Assembly: GCF_029784135.1 (NCBI RefSeq)
Contig: NC_073745.1
Span: 241,209,946 to 241,273,945 of the forward strand
Direction: 5' to 3'
Origin: Toxorhynchites rutilus septentrionalis
Lineage: Eukaryota > Arthropoda > Insecta > Diptera > Culicidae
DNA: 64,000 nt
This document shows, piece after piece, positions 1 to 10,539 of the stretch (positions are counted from its first letter, which is position 1; the number at the start of each line of letters is the position of its first letter). The notes beneath the pieces are model-generated. The model was not told where the DNA came from and made no database searches. It saw only the letters and a program-made list of their open reading frames with translations. A program made the translations under genes and the position numbers.

Positions 1-2085
1 ATTCTCTCAAGGAAGTACGGCGAGTGCTTTTCCGGCCTCACTGAACGGATAGCTTCGAAAGAGCTAAGACTATCCGTTACAATGTAATAGTGTTCAACAG
101 GTCGTGAGGCGACGCTGTCCAGCGCCCAGTGTATTGCTGCCAATTCAGCAATATATACTGAGCAAGGATACTGAAGACTGTGTGAGGTGCTAAAAAATAC
201 GTTGAACACTCCAAATCCTATGGACTCATTCATAGAGGACCCATCAGTAAAATACATATTATCACAATTGATACGCCCATACTTTGCATTGAAGATCGTA
301 GGAACGATCCCCGATAGAAGGTAATCTGGAATATCATGGATTTTCTCCTTCATGAACAGATCAAAATGTACAGAGGAATTGATGTAGTCAGGGAAACAAA
401 CACGGTTGGGAATATACGAAGAAGGATCAACCTGCATGGAGATGAATTCATGATATGAGCTCATAAATCCAGAATGAAAATTTAGCTCGCTCAGTTGCTC
501 AAAATTTCCGATCACCAATGGGTTCATAACCTTACACCGGATGAGGAACCGAAGAGATAATAAATTGAAGCGATCTTTTAGTGGGAGTACGCCTGCCAAA
601 ACCTCAAGGCTCATGGTATGCGTTGAGGGCATACATCCCAACGCAATACGGAGACAAAGATACTGAATTCGCTCGAGTTTAATTAAGTGTGTTTTGGCAG
701 CTGATTGAAAACAGAAACTGCCATACTCCATCACTGAGAGAATAGTTGTTCGATACAACATTATAAGATCTTCGGGATGGGCTCCCCACCAGGTGCCGGT
801 AATTGTACGGAGAAAGTTTATTCTTTGTTGACATTTTTTACTCAGATACCTAATATGGGCCCCCCAAGTACATTTGGAGTCGAACCAGACCCCAAGATAC
901 TTGAATGACATAGCATGAGTGATCGGTTTACCCAAAAGTTGAAGCTTTGGTTTTGCTGGTCTATGCTTCCTAGAAAAAACCACCATCTCTGTTTTCTCCG
1001 TGGAGAATTCGATACCTAGCCCAATGGCCGAGGTTGAAAAATTGTTCAAAGTATCTTGTAAGGGTCCTTGCAGGTCGGATTCGTTTGATCCTACGACAGA
1101 CACCACCCCATCATCTGCAAGTTGTCTTAGGTTGCAATTTTGTGTAAGGCAATTGTCGATGTCGCTTACATAGAAGTTGTACAAAAGGGGGCTTAAACAT
1201 GAGCCCTGGGGGACTCCCATGTAGGAGATCCGACTTACTGTCGAATCCCCATGAGAAAAATTCAAATGTTTCTCACAAAGCAAGTTATATAACATATTAT
1301 TCAATAGAGGCGGTAGACCCCGAGAGTGTAATTTGTCTGACAAAACCTCTATTGAAACAGAATCAAAGGCCCCCTTTATGTCCAAGAATACTGAAGCCAT
1401 TTGTTTTTTTTCGGCGTAAGCCAATTGAATTTCTGAAGAAAGCAACGCAAGACAATCATTCGTCCCCTTGCCCCTACGGAACCCATATTGTGTATCTGAG
1501 AGTAGGCCATTCGTTTCAACCCATCGATCAAGGCGAAACAAGATCATTTTCTCCAACAATTTCCGTATACAAGACAGCATTGCTATTGGGCGGTACGAAT
1601 TGAAGTCGGACGCGGGTTTTCCGAGTTTTTGAATAGCTATAACTCTTACTTGTCTCCAATTATCTGGAACAATATTATGCTCCAGAAACCGATTGAATAA
1701 ATTCAACAAGCGATGTTTCGCCACATCAGGGAGGTTTTTCAACAAGTTGAACTTAATTCTATCCGTTCCCGGAGCCGAATTGTTACAAGAAAGGAGAGCA
1801 AGAGAGAATTCTACCATCGAAAACTCGGAATCAAGATCGCACCTATCTTGTGGTATATCTCGAACAATTTTTTGCACAATCAGGACAAACCTTCCGTGCA
1901 AAATTGAAAATCCATCGATGTGAATATTCTTCGCTTTCATTCGTTGAAGAGCGATTTCTCATGTTTCGAGCCACTTTCCATAATTTTTTCATTGACGTTT
2001 CTCGTGACAAACCTCCCACGAAATTTCGCCAATAGGCACGTTTTTTCCCTTTGATCAAGTTTTTAAATTGATTTTCAAGGTCCAA
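1..2085 (-). pseudogene. I-element ORF2, reverse transcriptase and RNase H part
   Basis: This continues ORF2 after an in-frame TAG at 2086-2088. The conceptual translation shows RT motif A (FLDIKGAFDSVS, about 1350-1390), motif B with GVPQGSCLSP (about 1200-1225) and the catalytic motif C as LADDGV (about 1105-1125). RNase H follows: an ELAAIHWALDS segment near 130-150 and TDSLSS near 75-85. A one-base change in an A-run near 1867-1873 (T on the plus strand) shifts the frame between the linker and the RT. Beyond that shift the frame looks open. The protein would copy the element's RNA into DNA at the target site. Here it is split into at least three frames, so it is non-functional unless the lesions are assembly errors. 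Confidence 0.85.
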
Positions 2086-3081
2086 CTACGATTGTAAATT
2101 TTCAATGGTTCCACGTTTCCGAAAAGCTTTGAATGCGTTCGATTTATCCTGATAAAGCTTGGAACATTGGCTATCCCACCATGGATTGGGAGGCCTTCGA
2201 CGAATAGTGGAACCTGGGATGGGTTTCGTTTGAGCGCGAACCGCGCTGTCATAGATCAAACGAGAAATGAAGTTATACTCCTCCAATGGAGGCAAACCAT
2301 CTCTGGAATTGATGGCTAGAGCAATCGCGTCCGAATATTTTTTCCAGTCAATGTGTCTTGTGAGGTCATATGCCATGTTTATAGATTCAGAAGAATTTGA
2401 CCCAATGGTGATGGAAATTTTGATTGGCGAGTGATCACTACCGTTGGGATCCTGGATTACATTCCACTTGCAATCTAACGATAGTGAATTCGAGCAAAGC
2501 GAGAGGTCAAGAGCACTTGGTTTAGCAGGAGGTTTAGGAACACGTGTTGTTTCCCCAGTATTCAAAACGGTCATATTGAAGCTGTTACAAAGGTCATATA
2601 TCAACGATGAACGATTGTCGTCGTACTGTTCCCCCCAGGCAGTTCCGTGAGAGTTGAAGTCTCCCAAGATCAATCGTGGCTCAGGAAGAAGTGAGCACAT
2701 GTCAACAAGTTGCTTGCGGCTAACCGCAGCTCTCGGAGGCCAATACAAGCTGACAATACAGAGGTCTTTTCCTCTGATGTTTGCATGACAAGCAACAGCT
2801 TCAATCCCTCCAATAGGTGGAAGGTCAATTCGAAAAAATGAGTGGCACTTATTGATCCCCAATAGCACCCCTCCGTATCTGACATCACGGTCCAAGCGTG
2901 TAATATTGAAATCATGGAAAGAGAGATCATCTCGCGAAGAAAGCCAAGTTTCGGACAGAGCAAAAACATCACAATTGAAGTTATGAATTAAAAATTTGAA
3001 TGTATCCAATTTAGGGATAAGACTACGACAATTCCACTGTAAAACAGTGATATCTCCGACCTCTCTATTTGAATTAGACAT
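2086..3081 (-). CDS. I-element ORF2, AP-endonuclease domain (truncated by a stop)
   Basis: This is a 331-residue frame beginning with ATG at 3081, whose first codons overlap the ORF1 stop (TAA at 3074-3076). It has the apurinic/apyrimidinic-type endonuclease used to nick target DNA. Visible motifs are LQWNCRSL near the start, the catalytic ALSETWL segment, LILGDFNSHGTAWG in the middle and GSDHSPI at the end. The domain is complete. The frame then meets a TAG, after which homologous sequence continues in the same frame, so this is a nonsense mutation and not a natural end. The 8-base ORF1/ORF2 overlap suggests translation by reinitiation. A TTG three bases upstream is a less likely start. Confidence 0.85.
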   Translation of the reverse strand: MSNSNREVGDITVLQWNCRSLIPKLDTFKFLIHNFNCDVFALSETWLSSRDDLSFHDFNITRLDRDVRYGGVLLGINKCHSFFRIDLPPIGGIEAVACHANIRGKDLCIVSLYWPPRAAVSRKQLVDMCSLLPEPRLILGDFNSHGTAWGEQYDDNRSSLIYDLCNSFNMTVLNTGETTRVPKPPAKPSALDLSLCSNSLSLDCKWNVIQDPNGSDHSPIKISITIGSNSSESINMAYDLTRHIDWKKYSDAIALAINSRDGLPPLEEYNFISRLIYDSAVRAQTKPIPGSTIRRRPPNPWWDSQCSKLYQDKSNAFKAFRKRGTIENLQS

Positions 3082-4633
3082 CAAGAGAGATAATCATTGC
3101 AAGGAGGGGCCATGTTTGCATCAATTGTTGCAAAATTGTCTTTAATACTAGAAGCATTGAGATGACAATGGTTCTGATGGAGTCGGAAACATTAAAACAC
3201 TTGAAGATTTGATCCAAAAGGTCAGACAACTTTATAAATCCCGATTGGGAAGTTGAACTGGACGGAAAAATAGGGACAGTTGGGGTTTTTGATGTCCCCT
3301 CGAGTGCTGGGTCGTTCGAAGGTGAACTATTGCCACGGAAGCCAGGAGGAACCTGATTTTGCTTGTCCGCTGCACTCGATTTTTTAGGCAAGCTAACAGG
3401 GGGTATCACCGGAGGGACTTGTCCTTGAACTTTGGGAGTGGTCACATTTTTGCGCCGGGGATTCCCTTGGAAAATGAACGGTGTGCCCCCGTTAGCTGTG
3501 TCCGCTTCCATTTCGTCAACGGGCAACGTGGCGAAGGCATTTTGTGTGTTGATTGGTTGTTGTTCTTGAGCCGGTGGAGAAGCGCCCATCAAAATTTCCG
3601 CAAAAGTGCGCTTCGAGCGTTCCTTCAAAGAGCGCTTCTGTTTATCCCAGCGACTCTTATAATTTTCACAAGCTGAGAGCTCGTGTGGGGATCCCCCGCA
3701 ATATGGACATTTATGCTCAGTCGCACTGCAGGATTTCCCCTCATGTTGCTCTCCGCAAGTGGCACAGCGCTCCTTGTTGGGGCAATAGTCTGCTGTATGA
3801 CCAACTGACTTGCATTTGTTGCAAGTCATGGACTTTGGCACGAAGAGTCGCACTGGAAGCCTTAATTTATCCACCATAACGTAGTCAGGGAGGGCGGAAC
3901 CAGCAAAAGTTACTCGAAACGAGTCGGACGGCGTGAACTTTTTTTCTTCCCCATTCTGGGAAACTTTTCCTAGTTGATGGCAGTCCAAAATTTTAATTTG
4001 ATTCAAAGGGAGCTGTTGAAATCTGCCATCTTCCTTTTTTATTATTTCGCTCGTCAGACCTGTTTCCGTAATCACCCCCGAAATTTCTACGTTATGGCAG
4101 GGCACATAGGCGCGATATTCTATAACAAACCTATTGTCGACAACAATATCGTTAGCGTGCTTCCGATTAGCCACGACAACACGCGGTTTGTTCGGTCTAA
4201 CCTTGGAAATTTCAACCACGGAAGAGTAATATCTTGCCAGATCTTTCGAAATTTGGATGACATTGAGGGATTTTCCCTTTGGTTTGGGCCGGAAGAAAAC
4301 AATCCATGGGCCAGATCCAGGTGCATCTTCTGGATAGACCTTGACACGGGGAGAGGAAGCAACTGCGGGGGAGGACGAGGTCGATTGTTGAGCGGGAGCG
4401 GGATCAGTAGGGCTGGGAGGCAAGTTCGGGAGTTGAGCGGAAGCGAGAGATTGAGGGGGTGAAGAGGAAAGGTTTGCAATTTTTTTTGAGGGGGGCTTGT
4501 TCAGGTGGATTAACTTTTCCTCTAAAGAGATATCTTCCGAGGGGGGAACGCGTTTAAGCGATTTTCCAGCTCCCGTAGGGGGGTAGACAGTGGATTCAAT
4601 CTCCATGTCAACGGTTCCTCCTTCATCTGTCAT
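3074..4633 (-). CDS. I-element ORF1, gag-like nucleic-acid-binding protein
   Basis: The frame is an uninterrupted 519 residues. The N-terminal 120 residues are Pro/Ser-rich and low in complexity. An RRM-like or PRE_C2HC-type region follows (about 130-280), then three zinc knuckles at about residues 270-325: C-x2-C-x4-H-x4-C (CNKCKSVGHTADYC), C-x2-C-x3-H-x4-C (CATCGEQHEGKSC) and C-x2-C-x4-H-x4-C (CPYCGGSPHELSAC). Three knuckles in ORF1 fit I-clade elements. The protein would package the element RNA. The start ATG at 4631-4633 is the first in a long open frame behind a T-rich leader. The C-terminal 40 residues are hydrophobic. The frame is intact, unlike ORF2, which suggests a fairly recent insertion. 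Confidence 0.88.
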   Translation of the reverse strand: MTDEGGTVDMEIESTVYPPTGAGKSLKRVPPSEDISLEEKLIHLNKPPSKKIANLSSSPPQSLASAQLPNLPPSPTDPAPAQQSTSSSPAVASSPRVKVYPEDAPGSGPWIVFFRPKPKGKSLNVIQISKDLARYYSSVVEISKVRPNKPRVVVANRKHANDIVVDNRFVIEYRAYVPCHNVEISGVITETGLTSEIIKKEDGRFQQLPLNQIKILDCHQLGKVSQNGEEKKFTPSDSFRVTFAGSALPDYVMVDKLRLPVRLFVPKSMTCNKCKSVGHTADYCPNKERCATCGEQHEGKSCSATEHKCPYCGGSPHELSACENYKSRWDKQKRSLKERSKRTFAEILMGASPPAQEQQPINTQNAFATLPVDEMEADTANGGTPFIFQGNPRRKNVTTPKVQGQVPPVIPPVSLPKKSSAADKQNQVPPGFRGNSSPSNDPALEGTSKTPTVPIFPSSSTSQSGFIKLSDLLDQIFKCFNVSDSIRTIVISMLLVLKTILQQLMQTWPLLAMIISLDV

Positions 4634-5055
4634 TTAAAGTGGCAGATGTACTTTTTTACTTATCTTTTCAATTTTTTTTTGATTTTTTCTTAACCTAATA
4701 ACCTTAACCTAATGAAATTAATAATACTTATTTTGCACCCAGTGCGGATCCAATGGTTTCCAACTCGAATTGCGTGTCAATCGTTCAGTACAGCTGAACC
4801 GGTGTATCGCAACACAGCACGATGATGGTGTTGATCACGAGAGGCGACAAATTCACCAGCACACAGCGCCCGCGGTGCAGGCCTTCTTCTTCCCGCTTGT
4901 TGTGATTGCTTCGATACAATCCACTCGCAATATAGGGAATCCCGTTAGGATGCGATGATCACTTCACCAGCCACGAGAATAACGGTATCACTTCCTTGCT
5001 CGATAACGATATATATATATGCGTCCGGCGGCTTCGAACTTAGGAAGACGAATGA
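4634..5055 (-). promoter_or_regulatory. Probable 5' untranslated leader and internal promoter of the I element
   Basis: There is no coding frame of note here. On the minus strand the sequence runs from GC-richer (4760-5050) to a T-rich stretch just before the ORF1 ATG. I-clade elements carry their promoter inside this leader, so one is expected here, but I see no defining motif. The outer boundary is approximate. Confidence 0.4.
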
Positions 5056-5110
5056 TACTTTGAAATGACCTCAGTATGTTTTCACAAAATTAAATGTCGT
5101 CAAAACGAAA

Positions 5111-5500
5111 ACATGGGCCTGATTCTCGAATACACTTCACGGTGGAAACGAAATAAATGGCACACCATTGAACTACGTCTTACGAGTTAGTGAAGTGTCA
5201 AAGATAATAATGAGTTTTCAGGCAGAATGAGCACTTTTCAAATAAAAAATCATTAATGAAAATTAACTTCTTCGTATCAAACTGGTATTTGATGTGAGTG
5301 GAAAACTTTGTTTTCTTCATGTGATAAAATAATCTCATACAAAAATTTCATCTGAAGATAATTTGATATTATAATGATAAGTTTAGTGGGAAACTAATCT
5401 CGTATCCAGATATCGACACCGTACCGTTGTCATCGCGGATACGTTTCATTCCGTTTCCACCGTGTGTATTCGAAGTGTATTCGAGAATCAGGCCCCATGT
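5111..5500. mobile_element. Foldback MITE with about 40-bp terminal inverted repeats
   Basis: The left end ACATGGGCCTGATTCTCG (from 5111) reappears in reverse complement at the right end (to 5500). The match continues through GAATACACTTC and CGGTGGAAACG, with a 10-base insertion in the right arm. The 300 bases between are AT-rich and non-coding. No target duplication outside the palindrome is clear, so the superfamily is undecided. Confidence 0.7.
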
Positions 5501-5979
5501 CTACACATCTGGCATCTATATTATGTGCTCAGAGAATGTAGGAAAAAAAAGAGCGCGGACTGGAGAATTAATGCACGAATACTGGGAGAACACGCTCATC
5601 GGAGAAACGGCCAGCATTCATACCAGCTGTTCCTCTGAGCCTCATAGTCTCTGAGAGAAACAGCTTATGAGCATAATATACTTCTGCTGGGCCATTGAAC
5701 ACCTATGATTGGAAAATATAGAATTTGGGCGCGTTACAAAATAAAATTTGTAGCACTTTTGTTCTGCAATATCCAAAATAGAGAACGACTACAGATAACT
5801 GAGGGTTAACTAATCTACGAACTGAAGTAGTTGTTAGCTTAATTTTTAAGAGCACGGTTAAGATAAATCCATTCTCGCTTAGGGGGTGCGTATTACACAC
5901 TTCTCCAATATAAGTTTTCCACAGCATTTGGGAATTTTTTGACTCAAGTGTGACTTTTGAAAAGGGCGTATCGATTTTA
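5501..5979. other. Unassigned AT-rich stretch with a short dispersed repeat
   Basis: I see no gene. The part around 5905-5960 (AGTTTTCCACA then GACTCAAGTGTGACTTT) is echoed at 36685-36745, so it belongs to a dispersed repeat. Confidence 0.4.
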
Positions 5980-7180
5980 GTAAGAGGAATCTTTGATAAT
6001 TTATATCTCAAAAACTATGAGTCATATCGGAATAGTGTCTCAGAAAGAATTGTTAAAACGTGAGAAAATATATTTACTGAGAAAAAAAGTAGTACTCTTT
6101 TTTTATTCACAAAAATAACTTTAATTTGCAATATCTAAAATACGTATTTTTTAAATGTTTTCTAAACTTTTGCATATAAAACAAAAGGCATGTGAAAAAA
6201 TTAAAAAATGGGTCCAAGATGATAAAACTATTTTTGACAAGCTTTGTGGAACATCGAATTTTTATGAATTTTCAAAACTCTGAATTTTTGTATATTAACA
6301 ATGATTTTTAGTCACAAATTATGAATTCTGATATGATTTAGAACAAAACAGCTCTTTATCAATCTACTTCTAAATGCATCCATTATCGAGATATTTGATA
6401 AAATATTTCTAATTTATTGTCTTTTTTATAGTAAATAGGCTCTTTTAAAGTATTTGTCGTGTTATACTGTCATGTTCATGGAATTTTATTAATTAGCTTA
6501 TAATTTTCAACAAATTTTCCAAATACATAATAATGGTAAAACTATATGTTTAGGAGTTACGTTGAAGAACATTTGAAGACATGTGGGTTAAAACTCCTAA
6601 ACAGAATATGGGTAACTCTTAAACATATATTTTTACCATAATGATATACTTGGAAAATTTGTTGAAAATTATAAGTAAATTCATAAAATTTCATGAACAT
6701 GACGGTATAACACGACAAACATATGAAAACTATAAAACTATAAAAAAGACAAAAAATTAGAAATATTTTTTTTTTCAAATATCTTGAGAATGGCTGCATT
6801 TAGAAGGAGATTGATACAGAGCTTTTTTATTTTAAATCACATCAGGATTCATAATTTGTGGCTAGAAATGATTGTTAACATACAAAAATTCGAAGTTTCG
6901 AAAATTCGTAAAAATTCGATGTTTTCCAAAGTACGTCAAAAATAGTTTTATCATCTTGGATTCATTTTTCGAATTTTCTGCATGACTTCTATTTTATATG
7001 AAACAAATTAAAAAATACGTATTTTAGATATTGCAAATTGAAGGTTTTTTTGTAAATAAAAAAAGAGTACTATTTTTTTCCTCAGTGTATATTTTTTCAC
7101 GTTTTAACACCAATACTCTATAACTCTTTCGGTACGATTCATAATTTTTTAGATATGAATTATCGAAGATATCTCAAAAA
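5980..7180. repeat. Long inverted repeat (foldback), arms about 560 bp
   Basis: The left arm (about 5980-6545) and right arm (about 6605-7180) are reverse complements with moderate divergence. Paired landmarks are TTGCAATATCTAAAATACGT (6127) with its complement near 7015, and GATGATAAAACTATTTTTGA (6218) with its complement near 6935. Further pairs are a segment reading TCATGTTCATGGAATTTTAT (6470) opposite 6685, and AATGGTAAAACTATATGTTT (6532) opposite 6615. The loop is only about 60 bases. There is no coding frame. It is probably a foldback-type transposon. Confidence 0.75.
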
Positions 7181-7750
7181 ATTCACAATTGCTATTCAAA
7201 ACTGATATTTCCTCCAACCAAAAAGCAATACAAATTTTCATTCGAAAAAAAATACTCATGTTTTGTCATTTGTCTATTTCATTTGGAATTGCTCTATTCC
7301 CCTAAAGTAGTAATTGAAATTTTCTGAAGAGAACAAAGACGTAGTATAAAAAAAAAGAGGCTGGGTTTAAAGAGACTGGGTTTTGGTTGTGGTGGCATAT
7401 TTTTCCAGGGTCAAAGCTTTCAGAAAACATAACATTGTAAGTCGTTATCCAGTGGCGAAAATACGATACGTGCAAAATTACATCCAAATAACTAGTGAGA
7501 GAGCAATTTCTGTTTTTGTTCATTATTTTCAACATTTGACAGATTCATACATAACAGGGTGTCTCGAATAGCTTCATATGATCTAAGAATTGGATAATCA
7601 AGAATTATCGATTGATTTTTAATTAGATTATTGAGATTTAAGCACTGGTTCATTTTACCACTCTTCTTCATTATACCCATTCATGGTAAATGCATTTGAA
7701 TTTCCCGTATCAGTAGTCCGTAAATCGGCCACTCGAATGAAAATGCAGAG
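7181..7750. other. Unassigned AT-rich sequence
   Basis: Only short accidental frames are present. I see no motif, tandem array or transposon end. Confidence 0.4.
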
Positions 7751-7754
7751 AACA

Positions 7755-7800
7755 ACAACATGTGCCAACATGTTGCAACATGCAACATGCAACATGTGAA
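7755..7800. repeat. Degenerate CAACATG heptamer repeat
   Basis: About six CAACATG or near-CAACATG units occur within 46 bases, including GCAACATGCAACATG. This is a short imperfect microsatellite in non-coding sequence. Confidence 0.7.
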
Positions 7801-9016
7801 CGAACACCGTGGAGAGATTTAATATCGCAATTTAAGCCCTGCCCGTTGGCAACTTATTGACACGGACAAAGCATAAAAGCAGAGCATTGACGATTTCTTT
7901 TACACAGTCTCCTTTCTGCCAGCGGGCAGTCACCATCAATATCTAAGGATGGATATCGATATCGATTTTCATGCCGTCCGGTGAAGTGTGTTTGTATATG
8001 TTTGCATCACACACATAGATGGCCAGCTTGCATGTTGTTCTCTCGAGAACAAGAATGAATCATCAATCATCTTAAACTTATTCTACAAAACCACGCAAAC
8101 CATCGGCTATTTTCGGGGTCATCGCAACTTTGGACGTAAAACTACGTCTTTCAGGAAGGGTGTCAAACCAGAAAACAGGTCACGTTTCTATGAGGTAAAG
8201 TTAACGTTAATAACTATTTTCGGTGTGAACGAATTCTCATGATTTGCATACCAATCGAATCGGAAATTCTATAAGATTTGTTTGATAGGTTATACATTAC
8301 AATTCGCTAATCTCTAAACGGTTTAAATTCATGAAAACTGGAAGAACTTCCTTTTTTCCCATACATTTGTTCTGCCGATTTGTGTGCTAACCCTACCCGT
8401 ATTTCGAATGCTTATAACTCGAACAACAGATCGGAAAGATGTTTGCATCAATTGATAGGAAATATTTCTACGCCTCTTTCACAATTAATAAAATGTTATA
8501 TTTCATGAGATGAACAATTGAATAACTGTAAAATGCCAAGCGTTATTTATACGCCCTAACTGCCAAGGGTTGATTGGCCCGATTTACGGTTTCCCCAACA
8601 GAGACTTAAAAATCGATGTACCTGCGGAAATCCGCTTTGCAAATACATGTTGAGAACTTTTGTACTCGCTTGTTGTTGTGCAGACCGGAATATGTTTCCC
8701 TAAAACGTGCTTTTAAACTGAAAAGCCTGGGAAAGTCGTCATTTCAGATACTAGAGGTGAATGAACTTTCGCGGTTCGAGAACTACGTAAACATGAGATG
8801 TGCAATAATTTCAGAGGGAAATGTAAAATACAATGATCGTTTGACAATTTGTCCGTTCACATATTTTGGTAGTTCCAGGCATCATATCAAACGTAAAAGA
8901 ACGTTCATCAAATTTATTTGTAACGAAGAACATAATTTATTACAAAAATTTCGATGCATTCTAAAATAATATTCGAAGTGGTAAACAAGTGGGTTACATA
9001 ATATAATTGTGTAGTT
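7801..9016. other. Unassigned; possible short frame 8616-8969 (+)
   Basis: A 117-codon frame opens with ATG at 8616, but it has no recognisable domain, a basic AT-driven composition and no neighbouring splice signals that I trust. GACGTAAAACTACGTC near 8135 resembles motifs near 58250 and 58627, so part of this stretch is probably an old dispersed repeat. Confidence 0.3.
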
Positions 9017-9286
9017 CTACGTCGAAAATATGCGATCGTGTCCTATATACAACCCCTTACAATTTTTTATTAAAGCGTAATTCCTAAAATTTCGGATCGT
9101 TCTAAAATAATACAATAAATGAAAATGGAACAAATTGTCCAGGGCACAACCTCCTATAGTTTTTGTTTCATTATCATTATCTTCTGAGGGTTTACCCTCT
9201 TCTAGTCGGTGTGGCGGGGTAATTTTCAAATCGTCGTAAAAATCGGTGACTTCACTGCAGAAATCCTCGAACTTGTCGTATCCACA
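9017..9286 (-). CDS. Candidate short first exon or small hypothetical protein
   Basis: On the minus strand an ATG at 9284-9286 sits in a good insect context (GAAAATG; a second ATG lies three codons further upstream). It opens an acidic frame rich in Asp, Glu, Phe and Tyr, running to a stop at 9017. A splice-donor-like AGG|GTAAAC lies near 9198, so the real exon may stop there after about 32 codons. The composition up to that point looks more protein-like than the AT-rich remainder. I do not recognise a family. The call rests on start context, composition and the donor-like site only. Confidence 0.3.
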   Translation of the reverse strand, partial: CGYDKFEDFCSEVTDFYDDLKITPPHRLEEGKPSEDNDNETKTIGGCALDNLFHFHLLYYFRTIRNFRNYALIKNCKGLYIGHDRIFST

Positions 9287-9304
9287 ACTGATCATTTTCA
9301 ACAA

Positions 9305-10176
9305 ATTCTGTTCTCTTTAACACTTATCCACCGATTACAGATTCTGTATAGAAAGTTGATTACTGCCATTAGCATTAGATCACGATCGTCGGTGATCAGC
9401 TAATGCCAGCATGTCTTCCACACTCCATCAAACGGGATCATTTTAATCTGATGAGCGTCACATTCGCGCTGATGTGCTAAAAACTCACGCTTGCAGCAGA
9501 ATGAGACCATAATCTATTATAAGCTTCCATCCACACTGAACAATGTTTGATCAAATCAAACGATGACACATCGGTTGTTTCAGGTTTCTTTATTCCCTGG
9601 TGTAGTGTTTCAATTTGAATCCAAGCTTGGAGCTTATCAGTGGGTCGAGTTAATCGGTCGCTAATCCTTCATTAGCGAATTTGTTCGTACGATAAGTTCA
9701 AAACCTTATCTCGAGCTCTGTGCACAGGGGACAAAGGCCTTCGCTCTATAACAATCGAGATGACGTACTTTGCAGCGTCGTCATTCACATTCTAATCGTT
9801 TCATTTGGAACATGCGCTATTTTTTGGAAAAGAAATCCCCATGAAATAAGCTCACGCTAATCTTCTAAATAATTGAATATAAATTGAACAGAAAACATCA
9901 AGTGTGTACCCCCCTCTCAGTCAATCGTGTGTGTTTTTACAGGTGTTTTGCGTAATGTAGGTCGCCTTGAGGCAGCTGTTATCAAGGCCTATTCACAAAC
10001 AGGTCGTTTTTTCCGTCATAGTTGAGCAAATTATAAGTTACCTCTCTGCTGTGTTATTATCAATTCGCGTTGGAGTTTCAAGTGCCTGGCAACGGCAAGT
10101 CCAAGGTGGCCGGTTTATCTGAAGATAACAGAGCTGCGATGGTTGAACACACCTCCAAAAGTATCTCGCGATCACT
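9305..10176. other. Unassigned flank upstream of the errantivirus
   Basis: No transposon end or domain is visible. A frame open from 10037 without a stop runs into the LTR insertion at 10176. If the LTR element is ignored, it stays open for about 40 more codons on the far side (17894 onward). This could be a host exon hit by the insertion, but I do not recognise the peptide. Confidence 0.3.
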
Positions 10177-10522
10177 AGTTAGCACAGTTAGCACAAATCG
10201 AGACCGCATAGCCGATAAGCGGAATATAAACATCCGAATCACCATCCAGCTGCATCATCATCAACAATCACAACTTATTGGACCACCCGGAGACCAAGAA
10301 TAAACAATCAACCGTTCACAAGAATCGATATCAGCATCGCGCTGATGCCATGAATAAACATTCCCACATTCAAGATGTTGTAAACACAAATCATTGATAT
10401 ATATAAGCAGGGACAATGAATGTAAGGTTAGAGTTAAATTTGAATAGTGAATAGATGCACATCGTGTGCTCGAAAAGAAGAAATTGTTTTTTTTAAGTAA
10501 AGTTTAGTGTTTAAGATTAACT
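10177..10522 (+). repeat. 5' LTR of the errantivirus
   Basis: 346 bp, identical base for base to 17544-17889. A TATA-like GATATATATAAGC at about 10396-10408 would set the RNA start roughly 25-30 bases downstream. Several AATAAA motifs (for example near 10299 and 10352) are candidate poly(A) signals. The ends form the short inverted repeat AGTTA/TAACT. Confidence 0.95.
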
Positions 10523-10539
10523 GGCGCCCGAATAGGGAC
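10522..10539 (+). promoter_or_regulatory. Primer-binding site, tRNA-Lys type
   Basis: TGGCGCCCGAATAGGGAC starts with the last base of the LTR and matches the complement of the tRNA-Lys 3' end, with one difference (T for C at position 12). It would prime minus-strand cDNA synthesis. Confidence 0.85.

Larger units (their letters stand above)
1..5055 (-). mobile_element. I-clade non-LTR retrotransposon, 3' end beyond the window
   Basis: Read on the minus strand, the order is 5' leader, ORF1 with zinc knuckles, then ORF2 with endonuclease, reverse transcriptase and an RNase H domain cut by the window edge. An RNase H domain after the RT, together with three CCHC knuckles in ORF1, is typical of the I clade (the MosquI type in mosquitoes). 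The 5' limit near 5055 is a guess from where the GC-richer leader stops. I saw only two coding lesions: a stop at 2086 and a one-base shift near 1870. The 3' tail and target duplication lie outside the window. Confidence 0.85.

Noticed and set aside
7755..7800. A CRISPR-like array of CAACATG repeats
   Set aside because: Units are 7 bases without spacers. It is a microsatellite in a eukaryotic genome.
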